Shown: piece by piece, positions 21,399 to 32,441 of the stretch
Layout of the letters: every line of letters starts with the position of its first letter
How positions within the stretch are numbered: the stretch's first letter is position 1
DNA from: Chara braunii
Lineage: Eukaryota > Streptophyta > Charophyceae > Charales > Characeae
Assembly (NCBI GenBank): GCA_003427395.1
Contig: BFEA01000730.1
Coordinates: 1 to 49,097 of the forward strand
Direction: 5' to 3'
Length of the DNA stretch: 49,097 nt
Position numbers and translations under genes: made by a program
Notes under the pieces: generated by a model
What the model was told of the DNA's origin: nothing
Seen by the model: the letters and a program-made list of their open reading frames with translations, nothing else
The model's database searches: none

Positions 21399-21826
21399 CC
21401 CAACTCAGGGATCTTGTCGTAAACTGGCACGCAACTCCACTACGCAACAACAGATACTGCGAGTTGCGCCTCCAATATCCACACCCAAAAACACGCGATA
21501 CGGATATGTACTATCCCCACTCCCCATATAAATAGGGAAAACAAACAGGTGGTACGACGGTTCCCTACCAACATGATAGTAGCTCACGAGGTGACACGAC
21601 CCTATGCTAAAAACACACCAAATAATAACCCTCAAAGAGACACGACCATACACTATTAAAAAAAAAAACGAAAAAAAACACAAAAACTCATGACACCACA
21701 TTCGATGGGTGCCCACGGTAGACAAGAACAACCAACTATTAGTTGACACACTACACATGGGCAAACAATAAATAACACAGCCCCTCAATAATGCAACACT
21801 CCCCCGACCCCCCACATGCGACCACA

Positions 21827-21942
21827 ACACCCGGGTCGCGCGCTATTTTGCCTGACGTCACAAGCACCTACCGCAAAGAAGCATCGTCAACGCACCAAGT
21901 CTGTATGTCGCCAGCGCACAAGGTAAGCGGCGAATCGAACCA
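21827..21942 (-). mobile_element. Second copy of Gypsy A leader fragment
   Basis: Matches 28062-28171: ACCCGGGTCGCGCGCTATTT, then CGTCACAAGCACCTAC, CATCGTCAACGCACCAAGTC and GTATGTCGCCAGC. It lies beyond the low-coordinate LTR, where only host DNA would be expected for a simple insertion. Confidence 0.85.
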
Positions 21943-21954
21943 GCTCCGATATCA
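21943..21954 (-). promoter_or_regulatory. Extra primer-binding site beside low LTR of Gypsy A
   Basis: Minus strand TGATATCGGAGC, the same site as 28172-28183 with one change. Its presence next to the 3' LTR shows that this LTR also acts as the 5' LTR of a second, deleted copy. Confidence 0.75.
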
Positions 21955-21957
21955 AAT

Positions 21958-22791
21958 TGCAAGGAACATGAGTGTGAGCGAAGTACAGAAATCCAAATTC
22001 CAAATCACTATGAAGTCCATGTAGTCAAGCAAAGAGCAGATAGCACATTGGAACCAAGAAACCATCCATTTTGAGGATGATACAGCAGAATCAAGAATCA
22101 ATGTCCAAGCCCGAAGGGCCACACCAACATCAGAACCCAATGTAGCTCTCTCTTCGAATGGCATCGGGCGCCCTATCTACTCTACAACCTATCCCTACAA
22201 CTACAACATGACGCGACCAGGACCACTTGAAGACCAACGTGCTTGACGTCAACACCAATGCCGACCTCCTCTCGCACACCAGGTAAAGTACTCACTCGCT
22301 CCCCTCTTCTCTTCCCTGACTACCACTCATCGTCTCCTCCTTCCGAAGACCACCTTCACCCTCACCTGCTTTTGCGCCCTCCTGCAGCCTGGCTATGGCT
22401 GCCAGCGCCTTGCACCCCAGCTGCGCCCTACCGCTTAGCGCCAGCCAGCTTTCTCTCAGCCAGCGTGTAACGCAAGCACTCGCGCTGCAATGTAGCAGCG
22501 TGCCCGCAATGCCTACATTGGCCAAGATCCCTGCCTCCCAAACCGGTGCCCAGGGCTCAACTAATTGAGGCCCTGGGCTTAACTACCTCTGTCGGAGTCT
22601 GGGCTCACGATGTACTCCAACCAACTGGTGTGCAGCAACTATCTGATACCCACTTCGTGAAATGTTGAATGGAAGGCCTCTTGTGGATATTCTGGCCCGC
22701 CTTCACTTAGGGTGGGCACGAGGCTTGTTGGGGTCCTTAGCCCAGAACGGGTGAATGTCGGCAAGGCCCCATTGAGGGCTCAATCCTCACA
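21958..22791 (-). mobile_element. 3' LTR of Gypsy A
   Basis: 834 bp; minus-strand ends TGTGAGGATTGAG...CATGTTCCTTGCA. Similar to 28187-29233 but lacking about 226 bp present there (28749-28974) and carrying about 15 extra bases near 22436. It contains GGCTATGGCTGCC near 22391 and an antisense AGGTAAAGT at 22282. Confidence 0.85.
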
Positions 22792-22806
22792 TTCCATCCC
22801 CCTTAG
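22792..22806 (-). promoter_or_regulatory. Polypurine tract of Gypsy A
   Basis: Minus strand CTAAGGGGGATGGAA immediately precedes the TGTGAG start of the 3' LTR, the expected place and composition for plus-strand priming. Confidence 0.85.
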
Positions 22807-22828
22807 CTTCGAAAGTCCGCTGAGATGC

Positions 22829-23134
22829 TTACTTCGCAGGTGCCTTCCCCTTTAACATCCTTTCATATTTTGCTACCACTTGAGGAGCTGTGCCAATCAG
22901 TTCCTCTCTGGTGAACCACCGATCTTCTTTAGGATCCGTATGATGCCTGAATCTGACACGATACTCTCTCTTGGGTTTTGGAGGTCTCCCTCGACCCAGT
23001 GGCTTTGGAACAGACATGTCGATGTCCACGTGGCCATCCATGGTTGGGGGCAGCATTGATCTCCTTGAGGGAAATTGCTCTGTCTCAGCGAAAGGTGCAA
23101 GCTTTGAGGCATGAAAGACAGGGTAAGTGCGCAT
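22829..23134 (-). pseudogene. Gypsy A pol C-terminus, chromodomain-like
   Basis: About 100 residues ending at 22829. RTYPVFHASKLAPF is the conserved integrase-tail motif (HPVFHVS-L-like). It is followed by a linker (RGRPPKPKREYRVRF) and a tail with DRWFTREELIG-APQVVAKYE, matching the end of a chromodomain, which normally tethers integrase to modified histones. The aromatic cage looks eroded. It is separated from the integrase core by a stop near 23231. Confidence 0.75.
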
Positions 23135-23230
23135 GTGTCCAGGGATTCAGATAACGTATGAGGGACCATCCAAATCAGTACCTACTACATCCAATACTTC
23201 CCAAGGACCAAAATACTGTGGCATTAGTTT

Positions 23231-23943
23231 TCAAGAGATGTCGAACTCCTGTCCTAGCTCACTAGCCTTTACCCATACACGTTCCCCTACCTGAAATGTG
23301 GACTGTCGACGATGTTGGTTCTCAGAAGCAATCATTGTTTCCTGAGATTTCTTGATGTGGTCGACAACTTGCTGCAACAACTTCTCATACTGGACACTAT
23401 ATTCCATGGTTCCAGGGGTTGCAGCAGGTCGGTTTTTTGGCAGGAGGAAGTCTAGAGCAGATCTAGGCTTCCATCCCAAGTGCAGCTGATTTGGACTGAC
23501 GCCAGTAGTGCTGTGCACGACGTTGTTGTACAAGCTGGCGGTGAGAGACAATTTCTCATCCTCAGCAGATGCTGCACAACCCGGTTCATTTGTTCGGCTT
23601 GTCCGTTGGCTTCAGGATGATTCCCTGAAGTCATCTGAAGCTGGCTGCCCATCTGTTCAGCAATCTTCTTCCACAGCTCACTTGTAAAGCGGACATCTCT
23701 ATCACTAACGATAGTCTTAGGCAGCCCAAAGTCACCCACCCAGTTGTCCATAAACAACTTGATGACGTGCTCAGTCCTTGCTGTTTCCGACATGGCTATT
23801 AGTCTGACGTACTTGGTAAACCTATCAATGATGACGAAGATGTGCCTCTTCCCACTCCTGTTGGTCACCAAGGTGTCCATGAAGTCCATGGAGACACTCT
23901 TTGTGCTTGAGTGCACGGTTTGTCCCGTTGACAGACTTGGCAA
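23231..23943 (-). pseudogene. Gypsy A integrase core and C-terminal region
   Basis: The catalytic DDE triad is visible: Asp in VSMDFMDT, Asp in VSDRDVRFTS and Glu in NHPEANGQAEQ. This enzyme inserts retroelement cDNA into the genome. The frame shifts near 23545 into a second open stretch with HSTTGVSPNQLHLGW and FQVGERVWVK, the usual post-core motifs. Another shift near 23890-23940 separates it from the zinc-binding N-terminus encoded upstream. Non-functional as it stands. Confidence 0.85.
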
Positions 23944-24833
23944 GTCTGTACATACTTCCTAGCATCGTCTAGCATGTTGGGCCACCAGAATCGCTGTATC
24001 AGATTAGTGTTTGTCTTCTTGTAGCCAAAGTGCCCTGTTGCGTCGTGACATCCCCCTAGAAATAAACTACGCAAACGTTCACTAGATGGAATAACTAACC
24101 TTTTAAGCCCGGCCTTTTCCAGAAAGAGTAGCCCGTCCACCATCACAAACTCATCTTTTGTGGCCTTATCTTTCGCCTGCAGTTTGCGTATGATGTCCAT
24201 CGTGACAGAGTCTTCCTGATAGGCTCCCACCAGCGATTGAGTTACTTCTTCAGATACGCCAAATTCGGAAACTAGTGCCCCTAGGTAGTCTGCCCTTCGA
24301 GACAGCGCATCCGCAACCTTGTTGTACTCTCCCTTCAGATACTCCAGCTTGAAGTCATACTGATCTATGACCTCAATCCAGCGCTTGAGTGCATCAGAAA
24401 GAGCAAGTTGAGTCTTGATCCATTTGAGGGTCTGTTGGTCAGTTCTCAAATAGAAAAACCGCCCCAACAGAAAGTGCCTCCAATCGACAAGTGCCTTGTA
24501 GAGGGCATAGAGTTCCCTTTCGTAGATGGACTTTGCCAGTTTCTTTGATGGCATTTTCTTGCTCATATACTCAATCGGTCTCAACTTCTTCCCATCCTTC
24601 TGAGCCAGCACTGCGCCAATGCCGTATTGGCTTGCGTCAGTGGTCACAATGAAAGGCTTCTGAGGATCGGGCACCATGAGAACCTCATGATTCATGAGGG
24701 CATGCTTCAATCGCTTGAAAACAGCCTCACACTCATCACTCCACTCCCACGGTGTGTCAAGTCGAGTGAGATCAGTCAAAGGAGAGGCGATTGTAGAGTA
24801 ATTTTTTACGAAGTTCCTATAGTAATCGCACAT
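23865..24833 (-). pseudogene. Gypsy A RNase H and integrase zinc-binding region
   Basis: 322 residues. RNase H acidic positions are visible: VTTDASQYGIGAV, YERELYAL, LRTDQQTLKW and VADALSRR. The integrase HHCC finger follows: H and H in CHDATGHFGYKK, C and C in QTCQVCQRD. Upstream the frame is continuous with RT except for one TGA at 24876-24878, where the context (IRD-stop-PRP) suggests a former Trp. Downstream it runs out of frame near 23890. Confidence 0.9.
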
Positions 24834-24875
24834 TTCTAAGAAAGATCTGACCTCAATAACAGTCTGAGGTCGTGG

Positions 24876-25391
24876 TCAGTCCCTTATACTGGCCACCTTT
24901 GCATCTTCCGGCCTAATCCCCGCCGCGGATACTTCATGACCCAAGCACAAGATCTTTGTGCGCCCGAACTCACATTTCTCTAAGTTGACCTTATGCTTAT
25001 GTTGCCGCAGGAGTGAGAGAACAATCTCTAAATGTTGTGCATGTTCCTCAACAGACTTACTGAAGATAAGAATATCGCCAAGGTATACGACGACGAACTT
25101 GTCCAAGTAGTCATGGAAGATCTTATTCATGGCGTGCTGGAATGTACCCGACGCATTGCAAAGACCAAAGGGCATCACCACAAATTTGTACAGACCGTAC
25201 CTGGTCTGAAATGCAGTTTTGTGTTGATCCTCAGGTCTTATGGCAATCTGATGGTAGCCGAATTTTAAATCTATCTTGGTATAATACTTACATCCCTGCA
25301 CCCTATCCAATAGGTCGTCAGTGCGTGGTAGAGGCTCAACGTTCTTCACTGTGATGGCATTGAGGCCTCTATAATCAATGCACATCCTCAA
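24876..25391 (-). pseudogene. Gypsy A reverse transcriptase, palm region
   Basis: 171 residues with motif order [22 protein letters not shown] (catalytic Asp A), FGLCNASGTFQ (motif B) and VVVYLGDILIFS (motif C). Motif C should be YxDD; here the first Asp of the pair is Gly, so the polymerase would be inactive. It joins the upstream protease frame through a one-base loss in a G run at 25396-25402, and ends at the TGA at 24876. Confidence 0.92.
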
Positions 25392-26404
25392 CGACCCCCC
25401 TCCTTCGGTACAAATAACACTAGTGATCCGAAGGGGGAAGTACTAGGTCGTATCCATCCCTTCTCTGTAAGCTCTTTCAGTTGTCGCCGAAGTTCGTCCA
25501 ACTCGGCCAGAGCCATCCTATAGATCCTTCCCTTTGGGGTTTTACTCCCTTGGATGATTTCTATGGCGTGGACAATCTCCCTATCTACGACTCCTGTAGG
25601 TTCCTCAAACAGATCAGGGAACTTAGCAACGACGTGTTCTATCTCTGGGGGTGTTTTAACGGCCTCCCCTTTCTTAGAGATATACACTAGGTACATACCC
25701 TCCTCTTGGTTCTGTTTATAGTAATTATAGAAAGTTGATGCGCACAAGCAGCCATAGGATTCTAGTAACCTACTAGCCTTATACTTGACCAGTCTCACGG
25801 TCCTCCCATCTGGCAACTCATGCTTTAGCACCTTCTTGTCCCAGTCAAACTGGGGCTTGGCAACCTCAAGGTAGTACATTCCTAACAACATATCAAATAG
25901 TAAGTCGTCGCTAACCAGGAACGAAATCTTGTGATTAAGTTCCCCTCCTCCATAGGAGAAGGTGCAGACTACATCCTTGACATAGTCTGTGACAACCATG
26001 CGCTCCTTATTGGCCAAAGTAGATGCTACTGGTCTACTTAGGTGTTGCACCTGGTCCTTTAGACGCAGCCTTTCCAAATAGTCGCGACTTATATAATTCC
26101 GGGTGGAGCCGATGTCTACGAAGGCACCACATTTGCGGCCTCCTACAACAACCTCCACTACGAAATGTTCCCCTCTAGGAACTGCACTTAGTGCCACCTA
26201 GGACTCGCGTGGATCATTATTCGACCATTCACTTTGTAAGTCCTCTAAGGCTTCAGACACATCCAACGTACAGAGCATGGTTTGGTCTGGGTGTGTCTGC
26301 AGGGTGACTAAAGAGTCGTTAGCTATGGCCATCTCATGAAGTGGGGAGGGTATTTGGCCCACTTCACCATGAGTAGAAGCAGCTAAAACTTCCAGCGGCC
26401 TCAA
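25388..26404 (-). pseudogene. Gypsy A protease and RT N-terminus
   Basis: The frame from 26197 encodes a retropepsin-like segment, AFVDIGSTRNYIS, in which the usual D-S/T-G triplet is D-I-G. It continues with a DMLLGMYYL motif, then the RT fingers start (LDELRRQLKELTEKGWIRPS). A stop near 26198 separates it from 26404-26198, a gag-pol linker without a recognised domain. In intact elements the protease matures the polyprotein; the DIG change and the stop argue against activity. Confidence 0.85.
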
Positions 26405-26433
26405 GTGTTTCCCGAGCTGGAATTGGTCCCAGC

Positions 26434-27012
26434 CTAGGAAGAAGGCACCCCTCCTTTAGGGGGTATCTTCTGCGTGACCTTTGCGTTCTTGCACTTATAC
26501 TGGGTGTGTCCGTATTCACCACAGTTAATGCAAGCACCACGCACTCGGCGGTCCCGCCACACTTCCTGATCAAGACATGCCTTGACCCAATCTGCTACTT
26601 TGGACTGATTGGAGACGGCCTGCCCTTGACTCTTTTGATAGCTTCCTTTACTGCCGCCACCAGCCTTTGCCTTGACTACTGCGGCGAGGGTGCTACCCTC
26701 AACAATCTCCTCGCCGTCGTACTCTGAGCTGTCCATCAGGTCGATGAGTTCCTCGATTTCAGTTTGAGTCCCATCAGACTCAACCATCATCAATCTACTA
26801 CCCTTCTTTTTCCATTCCTGTGGACTCTTCTTCTTCCTCCCGTCTACTGGAGTAGGTTGAGCACTTCCTAGGGTAGCCTCCAAGTCTAAGGCCTTTCAAG
26901 AGAAGGTCTCAAAAGAATGATACTCAAGGCGAGCCTCGCTGGCCAGTAAGGTTCTGAGATTCTCGGGCAGACATCTCAGAAACATGGTCAATAAGACCTA
27001 CTTGACCGATCA
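26434..27012 (-). pseudogene. Gypsy A gag, C-terminal part
   Basis: From 26883 the frame gives 149 residues: a charged Lys/Glu region and a CCHC zinc knuckle, CINCGEYGHTQYKC, at about residue 117, the RNA-binding signature of nucleocapsid. Upstream to about 27012 a further gag-like stretch (short LASEARLEYHSFETFS part) is readable but broken by a stop. The gag N-terminus (capsid) is missing: at about 27013 the sequence changes to AT-rich DNA. Confidence 0.8.
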
Positions 27013-28061
27013 AGTGGCAGCCTACAACATTCATAAAAACTGTAAACACAATTTAACTTTATCCAGATTAGTTCACTTACAGAAGCTTTGCATAGAACTG
27101 GCTATGGTAGCATACAACAGTCCTAAACTAAGCTGTCTGTGAGGTGTTAGCAGTCTGTCAACCAACTAATCAAAATAAAACTAAATTATGTTGCAGATGT
27201 ATGAACAGTGGAAATTGTAGTGTTTATAGTTGAGCACCAATTGGAACCTACCCTCCCCTCAATCCAACATTCCGGTGAGCATCAATGAGTAGTAGTGTCT
27301 TAGGTGTGCAATGTCGGCCCACCCCTGTGCCCCAGGTGCATGCTTATGACCAGGCTTGCCCGTTATTTATCCTCGTGTGCAACGAGCCGTACGTCCGACT
27401 GATCTGGCTGATCAAAAGGCTATTTAAGGACTGCCCCCAAGGTCGCTCAGTAATTATTTAACGTCGCAATCAGGACGACGATCACTGCCAGTGTACAGAT
27501 CGGAACCCCATCCAAAAATGTTTATAAACGGTCTGGGAGCATATGCATAAGCCTATTCAGTCCGCACACCCCTCTATCAGCGCAGCAAAGAGCCCCAATG
27601 GACAAAGCAGCCATCACATGCGTGTACTAATCCCTTTGGGTTGGCATGGTGACCGTGACCCACGTGCTTCGACCAGGGCCCTTCACAGGCACCGCCCTTT
27701 CTCCTTCTAGATGCGCCACCGCGAAGATTGTCATCTCTCAAGGTAGAGCGCTCACGACACCTTACCAAAAAGAGAGGACTCTCAAGTTGGACTCACTTCC
27801 TTGCGGTAAGAAGAGATTGAGAAGGTAGATAAGGTAAGGAAACAATGTACCTGAAGATAGCTGCCCCCAACCACAAATTTTCTCACCAATTGAGTTGAAT
27901 GCGCATTTGATGATCGGTCATAGCCTCGGTACCACCCACAACGCAATGCAGTGGCACCTCAGCCAAATGCCATATCAGCATGCTCTCATCACCGTACATA
28001 CATTCTGTTGTCACCACAGCGTCCCAAGCTGTATAGCCATCCAGCGCACACCCCTCTACCC
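27013..28061. other. Non-coding sequence replacing Gypsy A gag start and leader
   Basis: 27013-27300 is AT-rich; 27300-28060 has mixed composition with TATTTAAGG near 27420 and TTTATAAACGG near 27520. No gag capsid motif can be read here. It may be a further nested insertion or a rearranged leader. Confidence 0.4.
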
Positions 28062-28171
28062 GGGTCGCGCGCTATTTTGCCTGACGTCACAAGCACCTAC
28101 TGCGAAGAAGCATCGTCAACGCACCAAGTCTGTATGTCGCCAGCACACAAGGTAACCGGCGAATCGAACCA
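28062..28171 (-). mobile_element. Gypsy A leader next to 5' LTR
   Basis: 110 bp after the primer site, matching the extra leader copy at 21827-21942. Homology between the two stops at 28062, where the sequences diverge completely. Confidence 0.8.
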
Positions 28172-28183
28172 GCTCCGATACCA
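28172..28183 (-). promoter_or_regulatory. Primer-binding site of Gypsy A
   Basis: Minus strand TGGTATCGGAGC, eleven of twelve bases complementary to the initiator tRNA-Met 3' end. The following TGGTTCGAT resembles a continued match into the T arm. It lies three bases from the LTR end. Confidence 0.8.
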
Positions 28184-28186
28184 AAT

Positions 28187-29233
28187 TGCAAGGAACATGA
28201 GTGTGAACGAAGTACAGAAATCCAAATTGCAAATCACCCTGAAGTCCATGTAGTCAAGCAAAGAGCAGATAGCACATTGGAACCAAGAAACCATCCATTT
28301 TGAGAACGATACAGCAGAATCAAGAGTCAATGTCCAAGCCCGAAGGGCCACACCAACATCCGAACCCAATGTAGCTCTCTCTTCGAATGGCGTCGGGCGC
28401 CCTATCTACTCTACAGCCTATCCCTACAACTACAGCATGACGCGACCAGGACGACTTGAAGACCAGCGTGCTTGACGTCAACACCAATGCCGACCTCCTC
28501 TTGCACACCAGGTAAGTACTCACTAGCTCCCCTCTTCTCTTCCCTGACTCCCACTCATCGTCTCCTCCTTCCGAAGACCACCTTCGCCCTCACCTCCTTT
28601 TGCGCCCTCCTGCAGCCCGGCTATGGCTGCCAGCGCCTTGCACCCCAGCTGCGCCCTGCCGCTTTCTCTCAGCCAGCGTGTAACACAAGCACTCGCGCTG
28701 CAATGTAGCAGCGTGCCCGCAATGCCCGCATTGGCCAAGATCCCTGCCCACTCGCACATTCTGCCTATATGCCTTGCTGCGTGTGGGCGGCCTCCCTCCA
28801 GCCTGCGCCTGGGCCCAGGCCCAACACAGATGGGGCCCCGGTAGTGCAGTTGCGCCCCTTATGCCAGGGCCATCGTCCAGATTCAGACCCCGTTCCGGTT
28901 TCCCATTGGTTCGCCCCGCCTCTACGACACAATGCTGCTTTTCCGTAGGCCAGCGTCCAATGTGTGATGTGTNGGCCTCCCAGACTGGTGCCCAGGGCTC
29001 AACGAACTGAGGCCCTGGGATTAACTGCCTCTGTCGGAGGCTGGGCTCACGATGCACTCCAACCAACTGGCGTGCAGCAACTATCTGATACCCACTTTGT
29101 GAAATGCTGAATGGAAGGCCTCTTGTGGATATTCTGGCCCGCCTTCACTTAGGGCGGTCACGAGGCTTGTTGGGGTGCTTAGCCTAGAACGGGTGAATGT
29201 CGGCGAGGCCCAATTGAGGGCTCAATCCTCACA
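28187..29233 (-). mobile_element. 5' LTR of Gypsy A
   Basis: 1047 bp, minus-strand TGTGAGGATTGAGCC...CCTTGCA. Longer than the partner LTR because of a segment at 28749-28974 (with an ambiguous base at 28973). An antisense AGGTAAGTA lies at 28510 and GGCTATGGCTGCC near 28619. Confidence 0.85.
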
Positions 29234-29382
29234 AAACCCCGATATAATAACAATCTTGCAAAACCCAAAACCCTCGTCCACCCGTAAAGACCTTCCCCTT
29301 GCTGAAATAACACTAACACCACTCGTGATGATTGTAGGGCATAATTGAGCGATATGAGGGAACCAGAAGATGCTTGTGGCCG

Positions 29383-29390
29383 TATATAAA
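29383..29390 (+). promoter_or_regulatory. TATA-box candidate upstream of PLE ORF1
   Basis: TATATAAA, about 120 bp before the first plausible start of ORF1 at 29507 and in the same direction. A good TATA match in otherwise GC-balanced sequence; function is inferred from position only. Confidence 0.4.
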
Positions 29391-29506
29391 GGTGAGCCCA
29401 CCAAAGAAACCCCCATTCCCCGTGAATAGCAGCACCCAACCTAGACACAAATACCTCGATGACAGGATAACCACAGCTAACCACCGGATCGCACCTATGT
29501 TGGCAT

Positions 29507-31806
29507 GTGCAGGACCTGGAGATCATCAACTGTGGATGGCATGCAGATCTGGCACCAATGGGGGCACCATTTGCCAGCCTGCAACCACCGATCGTCCACT
29601 CCCAGTTGATCATGATGACGCTCCCGCAAGACATCCTCCACCGATTTCATGTGGCGGCACAGCCTACCAGCCTAATTGAGACGCTCACATTCAGTGATTG
29701 GGCTGTCATTAGCAGTAAATACGAAACCGCGCCAGAAAAGATGCACAGACTGATTAACGCGTATGCACTCAATGTGTCAGTCATCGTGACTAGAAATAGG
29801 ATTCACAACAGGGAACTTAGTAGGGTCATAGCCAAAGGAGAGAAAGTGACGTTAGACAAATTTGGTTACTGCTCTGATCACCTGAACGATGCAGGAGATA
29901 TTGATATCTCAACAGAGGTAAATGTAAGAAGACAAGCACGAAGAAAGCGGTTTGGATAGACACATGCAGAAATAGACTACCTAGAAAAACAGCATGAACG
30001 TAGACTCAACTTTGTATCTGCCAATGCCTCCACAACCATAGATGTCACTGGAAAGGTACACAAATTCGCGCAAGACAGCCACTTTTTACCAATTGCTTCT
30101 GACACCTGGGTAGAAAGGAACAGCAAACACGTTGCACACAAACTCTAGCACCTAGACTCGTTCAACTATACCGCACCGATCTCGATAGAAGGCTACAGAG
30201 CCCTTGCTAACCTCTAAGGCGAACATGGAATCATGCAGACAGGCAGCCCACAACTTCGCACTGCACTACCCAACTAACAGACCGCCATTTAATGGTGATT
30301 TCCCCATTCTAGCCATCTTGGACAAAACCAAGTGCGCAATCTCCAGGCCAGTCCTCACACAGAAAGGCTTTGCCAGGGTCCCCCAGACACTAGAAGAAGT
30401 CAAGAAGATGTGGAATATCGGCAGGCCCTACCTCAAGTGTACCTGTGAGAAGAACTGCGGCAAGATGATCACCTGGTTCGATCATATGCTATGGTACTCC
30501 ATCGCCAACCTGGACTTCTTCGACCCAGTTGCTTCAACGGATGTCACCCGCATGCTCGACTTGCAGCAAAAGTTGGAGACGGAATGGAAGGGACCGGTCC
30601 TCGCACAAGTCACCTTCTTGCACATGAGGAAGATCGCGAGGGATCTTCTGGACAGACTCATCGATGACAAGATGACCACAGTTGATGGCCTCACTGACCA
30701 TCCATCACTCAGGAACATTCCGTTCGTGGCCAGATTCACTGGCATAATGTTCCCAGATGCCCTCGCCAAGACACCAGGGACTGCAAATAGCAGCAGAAGA
30801 AGTGTCCTCGCGGCAGAGCCAGACATCGCATAGAGAAGCAGAACAAGGCAGGCACCGCTCCCATTCACACCAGTCTCAGGTAACGCCACACCAGTTACAC
30901 CGGCCACAGGCGCTACACGCACCACAACCACAAGGATTCCCCCCACCATGACAGCACCAACACATCACAACCCTCAGCACGCCAACCCCGCAACCACACA
31001 GCCTGTACCGGCTACACGCGGCACATCCCAACCCCCTAGAGCAGCCCTATCCCCCGCAACTGCACCTCCTCCCGCAAAACCTCCCACAACACCCACCACC
31101 TCACATCCTGAACATGGCACCGGAACCCCAAGCAAATCACGTCGAACTGCAACACCGCGACCCAAACACACAGAAAAAAGCCAGAAAAAACAATGCAACA
31201 CGCAAGCTGAATCGCAATGCAACACACCAGAATAACTCAAAAACACGCAGAAACAGAAACCAGGCGAGCACCAACCATGGCACGCAAGCCCAACAGTTCA
31301 TCGCCGACGTCCTCGCACCCACACACAACGCCCCTGCCACCGAACCCCTCCTCCCACTACCCGCCCAATTGCCCAACATACGACCACCCGCTTCCCCTGC
31401 CCCCACGACAACCTTGCAAATTGGCTCTGCAATTCGCCTGACAGGTAGTCTCAGCTGGTTGCCCCTACGCAGCCAAATCTTCGGACACCAACACCAGCTA
31501 CCCAATACGCAACCTCTGTCGATCCAAGTCATCAACATCCCGGACATGGACATCCAAGATGGTGCCAGAAGGCAGACTTCCATTAATGTCAGTTCGCCGT
31601 CACCAGACACGCCTACCAGAGTAGTAAGCACCTTCGGGCACATCTTCAAGAACTTCGATGTTGAAGAATCCCTCGCTGGCTCAGTCACTGAAGCTGCTAG
31701 TGAAGAAAACACAGGCCACAACGAAGGCTCCTCCAATCTCAAGACCATGAGAAGGGATCTGCGCAATGACTACGATAGCGATAGGTTGGCGCTCTCTAAC
31801 TGTTAG
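29507..31806 (+). pseudogene. PLE-associated ORF1, unknown protein, broken
   Basis: Three successive plus-strand stretches read like one decayed protein of about 760 residues. 29507-29959, extended past a TAG to about 30200, has mixed charge with basic RRQARRKRFG. 30204-30833, after a frameshift, has a CTCEKNCGK cysteine cluster and long helical-looking segments. 30834-31235, after one more stop, is a Pro/Thr-rich linker. 31114-31806, in another frame, is basic then acidic and ends at TAG. I recognise no domain: no GIY-YIG, protease or RT motif. It lies upstream of the RT on the same strand with 635 bp between, suggesting a first ORF of the same element (gag-like role is speculation). Confidence 0.45.
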
Positions 31807-32441
31807 ATAAACAAGATATAATTAGACACTACAACACATCGGATTCCCAATACAACAGCTCATCACCCTTACACTCCCCTATTTGCTAAGCCACTCGACC
31901 TCAGTCTATCATCACAAATAGAATATATAGTCAGACCTAGTCAAAACATCCGCACCCCAGTTAACTCTCTTTTAGCCTACAATTATCACCTCTATCCCCT
32001 GCCAAACTGCATACAACGCTTACACATGTAACCTGACACAGTACCGCACAACCACACTCCCCCCCTAGGACCTTGACATTTAGAGATAGGCTACTCTGAT
32101 AGAACAAGAGTTATCAAGACTCCCGGCATGCTACCTCAATAGTGAGGCATGTCAGAGTATGGAGCTTTGAAGGTCTCAGAAGTTGTACCTGCAATCTTGA
32201 AAGGTGTTCCGGTGGCAGCCCCTCCTTTTTTATGATTCAGACGCATAAAAGAATAACTGGAAAAAAAAAAATTGTCAGTATGGGGTTACTTTTTGCTTAA
32301 AGGATGTTTAGTCGCCATGGTTTTTGGATAAATGAATTTATTTGCCGGTTGTTTAGTATTATGTAGGGTTTAGGGTTTATGCTGTGGTGGATTAGGTCGT
32401 GTGTCCTGTTTTGGGTTTATATTGGTTGATTTTTTGCTTAT
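31807..32441. other. Spacer between ORF1 and RT
   Basis: Non-coding. A stem-loop CATGC-TAC-CTCA-ATAG-TGAG-GCATG lies near 32128-32148. From about 32270 the strand bias switches to G/T-rich, and TAGGGTTTAGGGTTTA at 32364-32379 makes two plant-type telomere repeats (TTTAGGG). Confidence 0.6.

Larger units (their letters stand above)
17126..21826. other. AT-rich interval, mostly unassigned
   Basis: About 4.7 kb between the left pLTR and Gypsy A, rich in ACTA, TAATA and CACAAC words from 17450 to 21800. No open frame with a recognisable domain. Local structures are listed separately (17306-17344, 19345-19420, 19790-19912, 20959-21398). It could be the 5' body of the PLE or older sequence the elements inserted into. 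Confidence 0.4.
21827..29233 (-). mobile_element. Gypsy A: Ty3/Gypsy chromovirus, degenerate
   Basis: Minus-strand order is LTR (29233-28187), primer site, leader fragment, partial gag with a CCHC knuckle, protease, reverse transcriptase, RNase H, integrase, chromodomain-like tail, polypurine tract, LTR (22791-21958). This order, with integrase after RNase H, defines Metaviridae; the tail points to chromoviruses. Multiple stops and frameshifts make it non-autonomous. The low-coordinate LTR is unusual because it is followed by a second primer site and about 115 bp of leader before homology ends at 21827. I found no target-site duplication. The element is nested between the two hammerhead-bearing repeats. 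Confidence 0.9.
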
